64,000 nucleotides of DNA from the NCBI GenBank assembly GCA_903813345.2, contig CAIIXF020000005.1, positions 16,061,375-16,125,374 on the forward strand, written 5' to 3'. Positions 10,436-27,510 of the stretch are shown here, piece by piece. The notes beneath the pieces were generated by a model. It had not been told where the DNA came from. It did not search any database and saw only the letters and a program-made list of their open reading frames with translations. The DNA is from Owenia fusiformis. Taxonomy: Eukaryota > Annelida > Polychaeta > Sabellida > Oweniidae. Both the position numbers and the translations under genes were made by a program. The stretch's first letter is position 1. Each line of letters starts with the position of its first letter.

Positions 10436-12047
10436 TATATTTGTTATTGTACATGTAGATATAGGATCCGAATATAACCCAAGAAAAATTATGATTATCA
10501 CATTCAATATAATGCAAACTATGCCAATTCTTTAGGGACTGATTTTAGGTGATATGAAGGTGTTGAATTAGCCATGTTGATTCACTGAAGGGTGCTCAGC
10601 AAATCATGAATGTCTAATTTGTTTTGATGCATTTTCACTTTGATGCATAACTGTGAACATTTTGACTCCATCTCTTACATTGATGTGATTTTATTAAATA
10701 TTTATGCATCAAGGATATCAGTGCTGCTATCATGGGACGAGAGTGATTGAATGATTGGATACACGGATATGAATCAAAATATTCAAGTGCCAAAAGATTT
10801 ATTTGAGTCTTTAAATCTCAAAATTTTAGTTGTGCATTTTTGTTGCTTTTATGTTAAATTGTTTTTAACATGAAAATTCGCTTTACTTTCCATAGTGTAT
10901 ATGTTTGCTAAAAAGCCATATACCAGATATGTCCAGGTTTTTAAGTAAAGTAAAACATATGCTTATTGCCTTATTTAGGGACTGGGGTCCCCAAACATTT
11001 TACATAATTTTTCTACCCGATTGGTATGTTTTCTGAAATGTTAGGGGGTATCCTAGTTTTGCATGTCCCTACAACTCTTTCCCTGAATCCACCACTATTG
11101 ACTGTATCAATTTGTACATAATTCACAATATTTTATTATTTTTATAGTTTCTATATGACTGACATTTAAAATACTCACCACGTATATGCTTTAGTATTTA
11201 AATCAAAACTTTAAATTTATTTTATTTTATTGTAAGCATATTTTATTTTATATGTAAAATATGGTATTTGTGAAACAACAAAATGTGTTCTATACTCATT
11301 ATTTTAGAGGCATCCATTCTGGACTATTTGGAACTTTGGTATACCGAAAAAACAACTTATTTAATCACACAGCTCATATAAGCATGCATTGTTTCAAATG
11401 AAATTTATCAATTAATTATTTCTTATGTATAGCTGCCTTTCCGCAAATGCTTAGCATATTTTGTGTACAGTCACCACATGAAAATCATGAATCACCACAT
11501 AAAAACTGCTGCCTCCAAAGATACATGTATATGCCTATAAGCTATATGACTTGTACTTAAATTATGGTCAAATGTGATATAGAATTTAATAATTCGCTGT
11601 ATGGTAGATTGATAGAAGGTAGCTACTAGAAGTACAATAATTAGAGGTTATGTCACTATCGTGGTATATATGCCAGAGGTCTCAGTGACAGGTTTTACTG
11701 TGCACCCTCAGCTTAGAGTCATTCACAGCCAAGAGTGGATTAATTATTTGTACAATTAAACTATTATTTGTAAACCATTATGGCAGTTTCACTTGTTCAA
11801 GAAATGTATCCATCTTACAAAATATTGCTCCTAGAGCTGTTCAACTTTACAGGATCTACTGTAAATATAGATATTTTAGCATAATAGTGTACTGAAGATA
11901 CAATAAGTAAATCACATAACATTATACAGTTATAATACTTCATGAAGATCAAGAAAATGAATTGTCCTGAAAATAAAAAAGCAGTGTTGACCCTAGAAAG
12001 GTGTCTATTGACAGAAGATTTGTAATTGTGCTATAACTTGCAGATGT

Positions 12048-12125
12048 ACAGGGTATCCATAAAGTCTCTTTACAATTACAATACAAAGTCTGTGTTAACT
12101 CATAAGAGCTTTATGGACACCCTGT
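12048..12125. repeat. Short MITE-like palindrome
   Basis: The left end ACAGGGTATCCATAAAG and the complement of the right end ACAGGGTGTCCATAAAG differ at one base over 17. Total length is 78 bp. No clear target-site duplication is visible. Confidence 0.6.
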
Positions 12126-12901
12126 CGATCATAGAAAAAAATATTTAAATGATGATGTACTAATGTTGGTATATATAAGGTTGTCAACGTTGCTGTACCT
12201 TAAATTAGTCAAATACTTTACCATAAAAAACTTATACCGTACAGCATTTTATATGTACTTTGCAATTGTGTTTATCAAGTAAACTTTCAATTTTTGAAGC
12301 TAATAGATAATTAAGACTATTATTTACAACTGATACACTCTGCTACTGAAGTGTGAAAGTTTTCTGACACTCCAGCTTCACATGTTTCAGGTGCACAATG
12401 CTTTTAATATTGATTCGGGGAGTGTATCTATTTTGTTGTAATATTTATTGCCTTTACTTTTTTTCACTGATGGTACTACTCAAGTGTAGTATGGACTATC
12501 TTAAATTATATTATAATTGTCTAATTATTAATACACATATCTAATCTTGTCAATAAAGTATCTCAGTGCAATATTTATATGAAAACTGTCTTATGTTTTT
12601 AATTTTTTTTATTTCATTGAAAAATCTGATTCAGACAAGAAGTGGTGCGAGTCAGGCACGTAAAAAGGTAGAGAAAACATAAAAAGTGTACTGGAATATG
12701 AAAAAATTAACCAAAAGTCGAAAAAATATGGCTGTTGCTATTGATTTATATTATTTGTAAAATGAGGTGAGACAGCTTAACTCACTTTAAAAATATTAAG
12801 ATTATATGCTCTAAAATATTTTATTTGGCTAGCTCAAAGTAAATACCTTATTCAAAGAGCTATGGCTCAAATTACATGGAAAACATATGTTCTATAATTA
12901 A

Positions 12902-13068
12902 GAAATATAGACCGAAGAGCAGGTTTTATATTGACATACCGCAGGGGTAGGCACAAAATGTTTCCCGGCTGTGCTAAAGACCAAAGGGAGTGGGGGCTTC
13001 AAAAGCTTTTGTGCCTAGCCCTAAGGGATGTATTTCTCAGTATAACACCTGCTCTGAGGTCTATATTA
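12902..13068. repeat. Palindromic MITE-like element
   Basis: Arms of about 60 bp. The left reads AATATAGACCGAAGAGCAGG and the complement of the right reads AATATAGACCTCAGAGCAGG. The inner arm ends GTAGGCACAAAA and TTTTGTGCCTAGC enclose a GC-richer loop. It is non-coding. Confidence 0.7.
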
Positions 13069-13478
13069 TGATTCGAACATGCCGCGCAACAAGTGATAAG
13101 TACAGAGAGCACCGAGAGTCAAACAAAGTATACAATGACCAACTGCTGAGGAAAAAGCAGCATTAAATGCACTACAACAACAAAAACTAACCCAAATTTT
13201 TTGAATATTTCTGATGGCCCGCAATTACTACGGTATGATGTCACACATTACTCGTTTAGTGTCATGTAGTTATTACCAGGTGTATAGTGTCAATGAATAC
13301 ATACCAGATGAAATGTTGACTTTGTTCACAGTTTATAGAAGGTTTGAATACATTCATCTTCGAATTATTATCAATCATTAAAATTTCTGTGAAACTGGTG
13401 TGTCGATCGTGTGCTGTTCGGTGTTCGGACGTATACTAAAAAAAAGTTGTAATTGTTCGGAAATTCCATGTAGCTAAC

Positions 13479-13496
13479 TTACGTCAGCCAATCAAA
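13479..13496 (+). promoter_or_regulatory. CRE half-site overlapping a CCAAT box, TRMU promoter
   Basis: TTACGTCAGCCAATCAAA lies about 110-130 bases before the TRMU start codon. It combines an ACGTCA (CREB/ATF-type) half-site and an AGCCAATCA (NF-Y-type) box, a pairing common in housekeeping promoters. Its position supports a promoter here; binding is inferred. Confidence 0.4.
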
Positions 13497-13606
13497 ACCT
13501 ACGTTTCATTATCTGTTCGGTATGCAATGCGGAAGTGATGAAAATCATATGGAAAATTTTTATTATTATTTAGGATAAAGTTGCTTTCTTTTAAGTGTAC
13601 GAAGAA

Positions 13607-17683
<4,077 letters not shown>

Positions 17684-17881
17684 TGTAAGGAACTGCTGTA
17701 CTTAATTAATTTGAAAAGCAAATTTGAATTGAAGATTGAATCAGACTTACATGTATTCCATGAATCTGGAGTGTTTGATGGTATAATATCACTTTAAATT
17801 ACTTTACAAATCGTCGTGTTTGAGTGCAGTGATTTTAGCTCATGAATGATATTTATGCATTAACATGCAAAATGTCACTGC

Positions 17882-20800
17882 TAATATGGAACACTACTAC
17901 TCTCAAGTAATTCCATATCGTTCAACCTTGTCAACCATCACTGTTACTGTTCTGTTTATTGAGCAGGTCTATGTTACAATGTTAAAACACAGTCAATTGC
18001 GTAAAGGTCGACCCCTCACAGAAGTGAAATTGACCTTTTATTGATTTTTGTCAATCTAAGTCGTTTCTTCTAAAATAATTGATGTATGCTCAATAAATTG
18101 AATGTATTATGTTTATAGGTGTACATTAGCATATTAAGTTCCTAGAGTATGCCTACCATTTGTTCCAAATACTGATTACCAAATGGCAAACACTCTCCAC
18201 AAAAAAAGTTGGAGACTACGACAGTATGTCATCACTTGTGGTGGTGACATAATCAAAACTGATTTGTGGATTCAAATCGAAAATGTTTGAAAAGTTGGCC
18301 CCTGGTGATATATAAAGTGATAACAATTCTTTTTTAAAAATTATCTGTATTTATTAGCAACAAATTGTACAACATATAATATATCAATAAATTATTTTAA
18401 AATTCAATAATCTGTTATTCTGCTCCTTTATATAGTTTGGGAAATCATTTGTTTCAGCTGTTAATTTTGACAGATTGTACAAAAGGAACATACCACTATA
18501 ATAACAAAGTTATGTTTTATTTCTAATTAGATGACATGGAAATTGTTAAGCTCTGGATATAAAACCAGCCCTGACAATAATATGAGTTAAGAATTAATGC
18601 CTTTTCTTAAAAATAATGCCAGTAAAATTGATTGGAATTGAAGTTGATTTGCACCTTTAACGCTATGGTGAGATGAGAATGTTTCACCACCATTTTGCTT
18701 CATTTTGGATTAACTTTGACACCCTGTCATTCACCTGGTGCTTGATTCTAATCCTTTTTGAGAAACAGTTGCTCCACACCTAATTAATATAATGCAAGTT
18801 CATAACTACAGTTCCTGTTAATTTAAAGTCCCTTTGTTTACAATAAGGATCTCATCAAAATTTAAAATAAAACATGATTCAATTTTTTGAAGTTCGACCC
18901 TAATATGGAACACTACTACTCTCAATTGATTCCATATCTTCCATCCTTGTCAACCATCACTGTTATTGTTCTGTTTATTGACCAGGTCAATGTTACAATA
19001 TTAAAACAGTTTATTACATTAAGGTCGACCCCTCACAAAAGTGAAATTGACTTTTTATTGATTTTGTCAATCTAAGTCGTTTCTTCCAAAATAATCGATG
19101 TATGCTCAATAAATTAAATGTATTATGTTTATAGGTGTACATTTGCATATTAAGTTCCTAGAGTATGCCTACCATTTGTTCCAAATGCTGATTACCGAAT
19201 GCCAAACACCACGGGGGATAAGCAAAACGAGGGCGAAGCCACGGACTGCGACTCGCGTAATTCGAAACGAGGTTACAACGCATTATAGCTGAACAATGGC
19301 GGTAAGTCCAAACTTAATTTGGAAGGCATGTTAGGATTTGGGGTAGATTATTGGTTTGGATATTCTACAGAATAGCTAGTATGTTCCAGTCGGTGATCAA
19401 CATATTCATACTCCATCTGCAATGGCATTCTTGGTGCTCGGCTGTCCAATAGTTTAGCATGAACACAAATGAATTAGAAATCTGCCACAAAAAATGTAAT
19501 TTTGTCAATATTTGTCCCTAATATACCGATTTAAACAAAGGAATCAGAAATGACATCGAATTAATATAATTATTCGATGTTCTGTTGTTACAATTACATC
19601 TTCGTGTGATATTTGGTAAGCGAGAAACGTACAATTACATAGAAAATTGGAATTTATAATAGTCGCAGTCCATCCATCTGCCCAACGCAGTCCGCAACTT
19701 AGTGTTGCTTTATATCTGAAGCTGAACGCAATCACAGCCAAAGGTAGATAGCACAATGTGTGTACAGGTGTGGCCGAAATGGAGCAACTTTGGACAAAAT
19801 TGAATATAAAGGGCTATTTTAATAGACCTACATCGTGTCTCAATCCATTCTGCAAATATATACAAGCTGTCAAATACAGCTGAAATCATGAATTTATGGT
19901 AGCTAGCAATATTGATGGACTGTTGGAAAGATCATCCAAAATTACATTAACTCACCAACTCTCCAATTATTTGATATTTTCCTGATATCTTAAATACTAG
20001 TTAATGTACCCTTCCCCAACAGCTTTTATTGCATCATCAAAAAGTTAATTGTTTCGCATTTCTACTTCTTATAAAAGTCTCACCACTATCCAATTATCTA
20101 TATATTTAACCCTATCCACAAATTGGTTTGTAATAAACATATTACGTTGTCATCTTGCGCTCGACTGTTCTGCCAAATACGCTATTGAATTGCCATATTT
20201 CTAGGTCTTAAACGATACAATATAGCAATTTGGGACATTGATTCAGGTAATAGATATCATATATGTTAATCAACGTAACTTTGAATGATAATCTGGATGC
20301 TGACTTTCTTTTCCTGAAACAATAATAGCGTAGGAATATAGTTTACACTATCTTATTTATTTCGTGTTCGCGGCTGGACTGCGTTACTTAGAATATCAAT
20401 GGAGGCTGTGTTGCGTTGTTGAAATAGCTTTGTTTACTGGACTGCGTCCACTATGAATGCGCAGTTTGAATCTAATTTTCTCCTCATGAACACATTCTAT
20501 TATCAAATCATTTTCACGAATTATACTCGGAGCCTCAACTAACCTTTAGATATCAGAAACGTGTTAAAACTCCTTTCAAATGTATAGTAAATTAAATAAT
20601 ATGCACATATTTTACAGGTAAAATCAGAACTTTGCTACTGTTTTAGCTTGATCTGGAAAACTGCTTATTTTCTTATCTACAGACCAACAGTAGATACAGA
20701 GTAATATCTTGGTCACCGATTAGACACTACGATAGCATTTAAAATACATGGATTTCTCTATTTTGTCGGAAGAAGCAGAAGGCACTGCCGGATGTCCCTC

Positions 20801-21826
20801 CATTTTGGCGCTGGGCTGCGGTGTAAAGTTACGCGAGTCGCAGTCCGTGGCTTCGCCCTCGTTTTGCTTATCCCCCGTGAACACTCGCCACAAACTACAA
20901 CAGTATGTCATCACTTGTGGTGGTGACATAATCAAAATTGATTTGTGGATTCAAAACTAAAATGTTTGAAAAGTTGGCCCCTGGTGATTTATAAAGTGAT
21001 AACAAGTCTTTTTTTAAAAGTTACCTGTATTTATTAACAACAAATTGTACAACATATGATATATCAATAAATTATTTTAAAATTCAATAATCTGTTATTC
21101 TGCTCCTTTATATAGTTTGGGAAATCATATGTTTCAGCTGTTAATTTTGACAGATTGTACAAAAGGAACATACCACTATAATAACAAAGTTATGTTTTAT
21201 TTCTAATTAGATGACATGCAAATTGTTAAGCTCTGGATATAAAACAAATCCTGACAATAATACGAGTTAAGAATTAATGCCTTTTCTTAAAAATAATGCC
21301 AGTAAAATTGATTGGAATTGAAGTTGATTTGCATCTTTAGCGCTATGGTGAGATGAGAATGCTTCACCACCATTTTGCTTCATTTTGGAGTAACTTTGAC
21401 ACCATGTCATTCAATTGGTGCTTGATTCCTTTTTGAGAAACAGTTGCTCCACACCTAATTAATATAATGCAAGTTCATAATTACAGTTCCTGTTAATTTA
21501 AAGTCCTTTTATTTACAATAAGGATCTTATCAAAATTTAAAAAACAAGATTCAATTTTTTGAAGTTCAACCCTAATATTGAACACTACTACTATTAAGTG
21601 ATTCCATATCTTCCATCCTTGTCAACCATCACTGTTATTGTTCTGTTTATTGACCAGGTCAATGTTACAAAGTTAAAACACAGTTAATTACATTAAGATT
21701 GACCCCTCACAAACGTGAAATTAACCTTTTATTGATTTGTCAATCTAAAAGTCGTTTCTTCTAAAATAATCGGTTATGTTTATGGGTGCACATTAGCATA
21801 TTAAGTTCCAGTATGCCTCAAATCAA
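17882..21826. repeat. Tandem duplication of a roughly 1-kb unit
   Basis: Copy 1 starts about 17882 and copy 2 about 18901 (both TAATATGGAACACTACTACT or nearly so). Copy 3, partial, starts about 21574 and stops near 21826. Leaving out the transposon and its target duplication, copy 2 is about 1.0 kb like copy 1. The copies look alike along their whole length with scattered substitutions and small indels. The unit includes GTGGTGGTGACATAATCAAA. Confidence 0.85.
19210..20879. mobile_element. Non-autonomous DNA transposon with 51-bp perfect TIRs and 5-bp target duplication
   Basis: The 51 bases at 19210-19260, beginning CACGGGGGATAAGCAAAACG, are exactly the reverse complement of 20829-20879. The 5-bp AACAC occurs on both sides (19205-19209 and 20880-20884). 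The first copy of the surrounding tandem unit, near 18186-18200, shows the uninterrupted site. The interior (about 1.57 kb) has no reading frame that looks like a transposase, so the element must be mobilised in trans. Perfect TIRs suggest recent insertion. A 5-bp duplication with a CAC terminus is the pattern of the Transib/RAG-like group, but the rest of the terminus differs from the Transib consensus, so the superfamily is open. Confidence 0.9.
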
Positions 21827-21874
21827 ATGTTCAATATTCTTCATCCAATAAGACCGTCTAAAAGCATTACTCTC

Positions 21875-24800
21875 TTAGTCATCATCGTCCCAATCATCAT
21901 CGTCATCATCTGGATCATCATCGTCGTCATCTGAAAGTAAGAATACCAAAAGCTCAACAGTAACCATAAGCATGAATCAAATATGTACAGAAAAGTCAGA
22001 TATATAAAATGAGATGCTTAAAGATCTTAACATCCCAAATGGAGCTTTCGTGTTTTTTTACCAGAGCCTAAATGTGAAATGAAATTTAGCTACTTATAGG
22101 CGGAAAATGTGATAACCAACCAACCAGTCAAAAGTGTTTGGATGGGCAGGTGTTCAAATTTCAAGGTTTTCAGAACAGCAGTCTTTAGAAATTGAGATTC
22201 ATATTAAAGAGGCATTTAGAAATACATGTTTCAATGTATTTTGATTAGATATTATATGCTTACCTTGTATAACATTGGCTCTGTTTGCAAGGGCTTTTGC
22301 TAAGGCACCAGCGAGTCCATCCTGGGGTGCACTTGTGGATGAATTCCTGTTGGAAGCCTGGTCCTCAGGTTTAACCTGTTGGGTACAAACATTTTTTTTT
22401 AACAAAATTCATAATTGTAACACTGCTCATATTCTTACATTCTACAGAAGCAAAGCTCCAAACATCATTCATTCTATTATTCACCCAAAAACTAATCAGT
22501 TTAAAATTTAGGAAACATCCCTGAAAATTAAAAATCAATGTGTTAAACAGTTCGACTGGAAGTCTGTTGACAAGCCAGACAAGCCAGACAAGAGTATATG
22601 ACAGATCATGAAAAATGAACACTTTAACATTTACTTAAAACTAATCAGATCTTTTACATATACAAAGAAACATCCCTGAAAATTTTAAATCAATCCATCA
22701 TGGTTAACTTGAAAATGCATAGTGCAGATAAACAAACTGATACTGATATCAAAACTTGCTTCTTGTAGACCTACCTCTTTTAATTTTGTTCCTTGTCTGA
22801 TCTGACTGAGTAGACTGTTCCTTCCATCTTCTTCTGGACTTGGAAGTTGCTCACTAGGATCGACCTTCTTCAATTGTGTCCCCAGTTGGATCTGTGACAG
22901 CAAATCTCCACGTCCAGCCTGGGGTGGTGGTGGTGGGGGACCCCCTCCTCCTCCCATCATGGGGGGAGGTGGTGGAGCTCCCATACCAGGAGGCGGAGGA
23001 GGCCCTGGGGGAGGAGGGGGAGGGGCTCCACCACCAGGGGGAGGGGGAGGAGGTGCGCCACCTGAAGGTGGGGGCGGGGGTGGGGCGCCCATATTTCTGG
23101 ATGGAGCCGGAGGAGGTGGAGCACCCATACCACGCTGGGGCCCTCTAGAAGGTGGTGGAGGAGGAGGGGCAGACCCATTACGCCCAGGGGGTGGTGGAGG
23201 AGGGGCTCCCATGTTTCTGGATGGGGGAGGGGGTGGGGCTGCCATACCACTCCTACCTGGTGGGGGAGGAGCTGGGGAATAGCCTGCAAAACATAAAATA
23301 TACTAAGAAAAAACCCTTTCAAAACTGCAAATCAATCCTTTCAGTGCTTAGCCTGAAAATGTGAGACATAATTTCAATCAACCAACCAAACTGATCAAAG
23401 CAGCAAAAGGTGTACAAAAAACCTAGTGGGCAGTTCTAAAATGTAAACCCTGTAACCAAAAACTCTCCCTGGATTTAACTTATTTATCACGTCTAGTATC
23501 TTACCTCCTGATGAAGGGGGTGGGGGTGGAGGGTCTCGATTAGAAACCTCTTTCTTAACTGCATCAAGCCCTCCCTGTTGTTCAATGAAGTCATATATAA
23601 ATGTAGCAGTTTCCTTATCTTGGAGCTCATTGGCTGATATACCCGCTTGGTCAAATAGGTTCTTCAAACTAGGGTCAAGGTTGTTCATCTAAAATCAGAC
23701 ATTCTATCTTTGTCAGATCATGAAACTTGACATTCAATTCTTTACATTCTGACTAGACTAAGATACTTTAAATACTTTTACCAAATCTTCTGCTCTGGTA
23801 TCACATACATTAGTGAAGTGTATACACAGAAATTCATATCAAACTATACTATTACATGTATATTCATTTCATGATTACTCAATGTATTACATATATGGCA
23901 CTGATAACAGTGAGAGAAGGATTAATTTTCAGTATATTTTTACATTGATTCAATTTCAGGATGACTTATAGGGATAACAACTACGACAGAAAATTGTTCA
24001 TTTGGACTCACATCAAATCCCTTGTCAGGATCCCAGCCCACATGTCCCACATGGACAAAGTTAGTAGGGGTACCAATCATGTCCTTGTTGATTTTCTTCT
24101 TCTTGTCTTTGCCCTTCTTCTTCAGGGTGCTTGTTCCCTTGTCAGCTGCAATGGTTGGCAGTGGTGGAGAGGACACAACAGGTTTGGGCGGTGATGCCGT
24201 TGCCTTAGGAGCCTGAGCTTGAGGCCTTGCAGTAGCTCTTCTTTCTGAAATATCCAGACATATAGCCCCAATGAAGTTGTCTTTGTCAACTATTCTTCAT
24301 CATGGGATGCTTCCATACCAGACCCGTACCAAGGATTGGCCAAGGGGGGTTCACTTTTTGAAAAATTCCAGGGGGGTTCACTTGTGACAATTTCGGTCCA
24401 AAAATGGCCAAAATCACTTAAAAAGTGCTTAGAATGGTGAAAACTGCATGATTTGAAAGATTCTTTGGCCAGTCCTGCATTCTGCCTATTATTATTAGCA
24501 GTATAACAACGTCAAAGGATTCAAGATCTAAGCAAACAGTTTATGGCATATAAATATTGTTGAAATCGAGACATATCAGGGGCGTAGCCAGCTTTCAGTC
24601 GCCAAAAAAATTTCAGTTTTTGGTTAGGGGGGGGTGCGATTGTGGCATAAACAAGCCAAAAAATAAGATTTATCTTGACTTCTACAAAAATTGATGCAAT
24701 TTCCTTCAAAATTGAGATAGAAGCTTCAAATAAAAAGCATTTTAAAGCTCCTTTCTTCTTCTCTCTCATGGTTTTTATTAGTTATGGGGGGGGGGGGTTA

Positions 24801-27510
24801 ATGCGATGGGTTAGATCGCAACCCCCCTGGCTACGTCTATGCATATATTATATTATGTTTGCATAAACACATTTCTTCGTGTCTTACCCATTTTACGCTT
24901 GTGCTTCTCCTCCAGTTTGTCTTGGATGACTGTTTTGAATCTGTTTGCTTCATCATCATTGGCAAAGTTCAAACCTGCAGTGCAATCCTGAAATAATTTA
25001 CAAGATACATAATAATTATTGTAAATAAAGCGTAAAAGGGATATAATTGTTCCATGTGTTAATGTCTCCCTCTGTTTGTTTAAAAACAACCAGGCATTTT
25101 TATTTTATTCTTAGCTGGATGTGACAAAAAGACATGTCAAAGGATGAGGGAAACTTAGAAAAAAGGTTACACCAGAGCGATTTTGGGATGACTAGGAAGA
25201 CAATGAGAAACAGAAACTTTATTTGTATGGGCCTTATTATTATTAACTTATACTTACATCTGTATCGAAGGTGTGGAAGAAAGGTCTTGGTGTGCTATAC
25301 TTGAATTGATTGTATAGTTCCTGCTCCCAGATCATTCTTTGGCTCTGCAATAATAGAAAAAACATTCACATAAGGCCTACATCAAGTCTTAGGAACCACA
25401 CTCCAAATCTAAAGATGGTCCACTTCTGAGTCTAAGGGCTGGTCTATTGGTCATTACCAGGTCACCTTTGATACGGATCAGTTGATTTTTTCAGTGGGTA
25501 TAGGAAAATAACATGGCAACTGGTCAGTTGTGCCGTTTTGACTGGGTGCTCTCAGAACCTTCGCTCATCCCCTGTATTATCTAATACACTTCCAGGTAGA
25601 GATAAGGTATGTATGTAAATGCAGAAACAACCTTTGCAAAACTAGCATTTATAGCTTATTCAAATGATTAGGAAATTTTCTGTGTAAAGTTTTATTCTTG
25701 TATTTATTTATCGCAAAGATTACCTTGATATCATAAACCCGTATGAAATATGAACGCTTTGGGTTGTCTTTGATAAAAGTCGCCACACCGCAGCATCTTT
25801 TATTCCAGCGATTGCGACTTGGCGCCTCAGCCAGGAACACTTGGACAACAGCACTGGCGAGTGTCTGAAATGAAAATGTTATTGAAAATTTGAAATAGCC
25901 CTGAAACTGGACTTTGCTGAAGCAAAGAGATGTAGTAGTGAATGGGACAAGCTGTATTTTTGGTACATCTTACAGTAATACTACATAAAAGTAACAAACA
26001 GTTCACACCATTATTGCTAATTCAGGATCGCTTATTTTATGGGTGCGATCAGAAACCTATAGAGAGGTATACAATATGACAAATTTCAAAATTAAAGTTA
26101 AAAATGATGAACAGTCCAGTTCAATATTTAGGATACTTTCTTGGACATAACAAAAAATGGCATGTAAATGGGGAAGATCAGGTCATTAAAATAAAAAAAG
26201 TATGAAACAACTGGAAAAATGTTGTTTATATGAAAATAAATTAAGTTTAAATTTCAATTGGATAGGAAAAAAAGAAAAACAATCAACATGGTACTGTAAT
26301 ACCAATAATATAGGAATATACCTGTAATATAGGAATTTATAGTGATATACATACATGTATGTCCAATTTACAACTTTTTAAATATATCAATAAACTGTGC
26401 CAACCTCAACTAATCATAAGGCAGGTACATGTACATGTAGTTTAGACATAGAGCCAATCTGTAAACTAATACTCTTACATGTAATACATGGCTGTGTTAA
26501 TTTGCCAGTTTATCATCTTTTAAAGCAGATTAAAGGCGGTTGTCATGGATCAAAAGTGGTATTATTAATATGAAAGATTTGGTAAATCGAAACAGATTGC
26601 TTGATATTAATAGTACCACATACTTTTTGTAATATACATGTACTTTGATATTATTGTACGCACTGTAGGAAATATACAAGATGATTTGACATCTCAAATT
26701 TTGTAAACTTTATTTTTGCACATTTTGTAACACTTCCGAATCAAATTTACCAACTTAACCCAACATTAAATTTACCTAGGTTTCTACAATGTACAGATTT
26801 AAAGAATCGATCCCTATGTTCAGTCTGAATACATCAATACAAAGACCAATTGTATGATTAAAGGTAGAATCAAATCTAGCAAGTACTATGATCATGTTGA
26901 AAATTGTTTCAATTTTAGAATATTTTGGGCTCATACATGTACCATTAACCATTCCTTCTTATGTACCGTATTATCTCTAATAAAGGCACACACTCCAATA
27001 AACGCACACCAGACTTTTCCAAGAAAGACTAGCAACTTGAAAAACAAACGAGAACATCAGTTCTGACCTCAAGAACTATGTTCCTTGCACTTAAACCACG
27101 ATTCTCACATCGAGAATGTGAAATCTTTAAACGTGCACCACCATTTCCTCGCTCCCGAACACGGATCTCTGTGCACGAGTGGAGAAATATGTTCAGGAGT
27201 GCGGAAATCGTGGAACACAACGATTTCATGTTCAGGATGTGAGAATCGTAGTTCGAGTGCAAAGAACGTAGTTCGCAAGATCAGAACTGATTTTCTCGTT
27301 GGTGGGAGTCTAGTAGCCCTGAATGTCAAACCTGCAAATCTTAAAAATATATTATCTCAATATCTGCAAAAAAATAATAAAAATGACACCCACCAAACAT
27401 CTTGACCCAATTGTAGTGAAGAGAATCTCATTTTCCTGATTAGAAAGCAGCCTGCTTGGTTTGTTGTTAGACTTCTGACTTGTCCTCCTATTTCTGGTCT
27501 GGTCAGACAT
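21875..27510 (-). CDS. WASL: Neural Wiskott-Aldrich syndrome protein homologue (N-WASP)
   Basis: Activates the Arp2/3 complex to nucleate branched actin downstream of Cdc42 and PIP2. Exons in transcript order: 27510-27394, 25864-25724, 25344-25258, 24987-24888, 24244-24012, 23688-23505, 23283-22775, 22375-22264 and 21930-21875 (TAA); 513 codons, 512 aa, in frame throughout. Domains: WH1/EVH1 (about residues 22-140; [36 protein letters not shown]), basic patch [13 protein letters not shown] (190-202), [20 protein letters not shown] (from 205), autoinhibitory GBD segment ([23 protein letters not shown]), glycine-proline-rich region (about 280-410), two WH2 motifs ([14 protein letters not shown] near 414-428; [13 protein letters not shown] near 444-457), the central helix ([17 protein letters not shown]) and an acidic end with the conserved Trp. 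Two WH2 motifs mark N-WASP rather than blood-type WASP. Start chosen at 27510, where family homology begins shortly after; an upstream in-frame ATG exists at 27558. Head-to-head with NUAK. Confidence 0.96.
24318..24478. repeat. CAGGCCCGTAG-family element in WASL intron 4
   Basis: Shares CCAAGGGGGGTTCACTTTTT, GGCCAAAATCACTTAAAAAG and AACTGCATGATTTGAAAG with the copies at 14207, 38788 and 39403. Its right terminal motif is lost. Confidence 0.6.
24574..24840. repeat. Inverted-repeat element with GGGGCGTAGCCAG ends
   Basis: The left end reads ATCAGGGGCGTAGCCAGCTT and the right end CCCCCTGGCTACGTCTAT; their complements match over GTAGCCAG. It contains two G runs. It lies in WASL intron 4, about 100 bp from the previous element, and is non-coding. 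Confidence 0.5.
25865..27393 (-). other. WASL intron 1
   Basis: AT-rich sequence of about 1.5 kb with no supported exon. It contains the palindromic element at 27042-27302. The donor is GTGGGT, a weak but usable signal, at 27393-27388. Confidence 0.55.
27042..27302. repeat. Long imperfect palindrome in WASL intron 1
   Basis: The left arm ACGAGAACATCAGTTCTGAC, continuing to CGATTCTCACATC near 27115, pairs with the right arm from GATGTGAGAATCG near 27237 to GATCAGAACTGATTTTCTCG near 27300. The arms are about 70 bp. The element is GC-richer than the surroundings, as expected of an inserted MITE. Confidence 0.7.

Larger units (their letters stand above)
9118..13478 (+). other. ADAM 3' untranslated region and ADAM-TRMU intergenic DNA
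   Basis: No convincing gene is present. It holds the 21-bp tandem array at 9563-9853, three inverted-repeat elements (10292-10435, 12048-12125, 12902-13068) and AATAAA signals. The AATAAA at 12552-12557 is followed within about 40 bases by a T-rich stretch and could end a long ADAM transcript, but this is not certain. Confidence 0.5.
17684..21874. other. Convergent intergenic region between TRMU and WASL
   Basis: Holds the 3' ends of two genes that face each other, about 2.25 copies of a tandem unit of about 1 kb (17882-21826), and one inserted transposon (19210-20879). AATAAA at 18092-18097 could serve TRMU but belongs to the repeated unit. No other gene is supported; small reading frames here are copies of the repeat. 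Confidence 0.6.

Noticed and set aside
20748-20960. Small frames on both strands at the right end of the transposon
   Set aside because: They consist of terminal inverted repeat and flanking tandem-repeat sequence; no transposase motif.
22876-23322. Long Gly/Pro-rich frames over the N-WASP proline region on the + strand and in another - frame
   Set aside because: They are shadows of the real poly-proline exon 23283-22775, caused by its biased GC-rich codons.
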